Assembly (NCBI GenBank): GCA_003389325.1
Contig: QQVE01000055.1
Span: forward strand, 124,001 to 188,000
Direction: 5' to 3'
Source of the DNA: Planctomycetota bacterium
Lineage (GTDB): Bacteria; Planctomycetota; Planctomycetia; Pirellulales; PALSA-1355
Length of the DNA stretch: 64,000 nt
The position numbers were made by a program, and so were the translations under genes. Numbering within the stretch: the stretch's first letter is position 1; each line of letters begins with the position of its first letter. This document shows positions 62,870-64,000 of this stretch, in pieces. The notes under the pieces were generated by a model. The model had not been told where the DNA came from. It saw nothing but the letters and a program-made list of their open reading frames with translations, and searched no databases.

Positions 62870-64000
62870 ATGTCTTTCACGCAATCGACGCACGCCAAAG
62901 CCATCGAGCTTATCAAGCTGTCTCTGGAGATGACCACGGCCGCAGGCTCGGGGCACCCCACCTCGGCAGCGAGTCTGGCTCATCTCGTTACCGTCTTGAT
63001 GTACAGCCACATGCGCTACGATCCCGGTAGCATCCCCCAGTGGGGCGCCGATCGGCTGGTGCTTTCCGAAGGGCACGCGTGTCCGATCGTCTATGCCGCG
63101 GGTGCCGACTTGGGCCTGCCGGTGGCAGGACGCTCGGGCTGGCGACCGATGACCCGCGACGATGCCCTCGACTTGCGGCGGCTGGAATCGCCGATCGACG
63201 GACATCCCAATCCCGCCGAAGGCTTTCCGTTTTTCCCGGCGGCCACCGGCTCGCTGGGGCAGGGACTCTCGCTGGCCGCGGGCATGGCCCTGGCCGGGCG
63301 TCTCGACGGCGCCGCGAAACGAGTGTTCTGCCTGATCGGCGACGGCGAAAGCCGCGAAGGCCAGGTGTGGGAGGCGATTGACTTTCTGATCGACTACCGC
63401 CTGGCCGAAGTCTGCCCCATTTTCAACTGCAACCAGTTCGGCCAGTCCGACGCCGTGAGCGACCAGCAAAGCGCCGATCGCCTGGCGGCGAAACTCACCG
63501 CCGCCGGCTGCGAGACGCTGCAAATCGACGGGCACGACCCCGAGGCCATCCGCGAGGCGCTTGAGCGCCACGCGGCGTGGGACGAAGAGACGGGAACGCC
63601 GCCGGTGGCCATCGTCGCGCGGACCCACAAGGGTTGGGGATTCACCGACGTGCTGGGGTCGGACGTGCACGGCAAGCCGGTTCCCGAGGACGACCTGCCG
63701 GCGGCAATGGAAAGCCTCGACAACACGGCCAAGCGCCTCGAGGCGGCCTGGACCGAAGGGGATCTGACGATCGATCGCCCCGAGCATGCCGTCGAGCCTG
63801 TCACCAGCGGGACGGAGACGCCGACGTTCGCCGAGGCCACCAAGAAATACGGCTACGAGAAACTGCTCGACAAGGGCGAACTTGCGACGCGGAAAGCCTA
63901 CGGCGTCGCGCTGCGAGCGCTGGGGCATAGCCATCCGCAGGTGGTGGCGCTCGACGGCGATGTGCGCAACTCGACGTATAGTGAGTATTTCGCCGACGAT
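62870..64000 (+). CDS. tkt: Transketolase, N-terminal part (runs off the window)
   Basis: 377 codons are present from ATG 62870, which has GGAGGTGA just upstream; the 3-prime end is outside. The thiamine diphosphate domain shows G-S-G-H-P-T-S near the start and G-D-G-E-S-R-E-G-Q (the GDG-type cofactor motif). N-C-N-Q-F-G-Q-S-D and the T-H-K-G-W-G segment follow. The second domain begins near residue 340 with T-R-K-A-Y-G. The short inter-domain spacing resembles the shorter animal/archaeal-type transketolases. It moves two-carbon units in the pentose phosphate pathway. Confidence 0.9.
   Translation, partial: MSFTQSTHAKAIELIKLSLEMTTAAGSGHPTSAASLAHLVTVLMYSHMRYDPGSIPQWGADRLVLSEGHACPIVYAAGADLGLPVAGRSGWRPMTRDDALDLRRLESPIDGHPNPAEGFPFFPAATGSLGQGLSLAAGMALAGRLDGAAKRVFCLIGDGESREGQVWEAIDFLIDYRLAEVCPIFNCNQFGQSDAVSDQQSADRLAAKLTAAGCETLQIDGHDPEAIREALERHAAWDEETGTPPVAIVARTHKGWGFTDVLGSDVHGKPVPEDDLPAAMESLDNTAKRLEAAWTEGDLTIDRPEHAVEPVTSGTETPTFAEATKKYGYEKLLDKGELATRKAYGVALRALGHSHPQVVALDGDVRNSTYSEYFADD

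Overview
The window looks like a chromosomal segment of a planctomycete, probably a Pirellulales-type bacterium. I infer this from high GC, exported proteins with an N-terminal LEPR-xLL-type motif, PEP-CTERM C-termini, a TIGR03067-like protein, a CxPxR sulfatase, redoxin/haem/copper proteins, and two groEL genes beside groES. No rRNA, tRNA, CRISPR array, phage or transposase gene was found. The species cannot be named from the sequence alone.

Layout. 1-5343: the end of purM, a REPIN-like pair of hairpins, a C69-type dipeptidase, a DsbD-type transporter with a duplicated sensor domain, and an APH-fold kinase. 5613-10447: a secreted zinc metalloprotease, a PII protein with a receiver-like partner, and a membrane protein. 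10582-16882 (minus strand): a chaperone cluster, transcribed groEL1-groES-groEL2-dnaJ-grpE and followed by fmdB- and yacG-like zinc proteins. 17434-20623: a PEP-CTERM protein, a double acetyltransferase and an M42 aminopeptidase. 20952-25334: a threonine/lysine pathway operon (hom, an aPGAM-like candidate homoserine kinase, and lysC with four ACT domains). 25459-28781: a PQQ-type propeller protein, a TIGR03067-like protein, an alpha/beta hydrolase and a 49-residue membrane peptide.

29252-43759 is a surface and exoprotein region. It holds three very large LEPR-xLL proteins made of 55-residue repeats in sets of seven plus a shared dockerin-like C-terminal module, an extracellular endonuclease I with PEP-CTERM, an LpxH-like phosphoesterase with a glycosyltransferase, and a di-haem oxidoreductase. 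44038-49969: a redoxin-haem-copper monooxygenase fusion, a VOC protein, a sulfatase and a Tat-exported bicupin of the oxalate decarboxylase type.

50009-62005 is a compact nitrate assimilation island and the most interesting part of the window. A PilJ/NarX-like histidine kinase and a FixJ-type regulator diverge from a four-gene operon. The operon encodes a NarK/NasA-type transporter, a siroheme nitrite reductase fused to rubredoxin-like, Rieske and flavin-reductase domains, a fused four-cluster Fe-S/DmsC-type membrane protein, and a cytoplasmic molybdopterin nitrate reductase. The operon ends by sharing stop-codon bases with a convergent glutamate dehydrogenase. The layout suggests a self-contained nitrate to nitrite to ammonium to glutamate route, with nitrate reduction possibly fed from the quinone pool and nitrite reduction directly from NAD(P)H. 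The window closes with a DUF892 ferritin-like protein and the first part of a transketolase.
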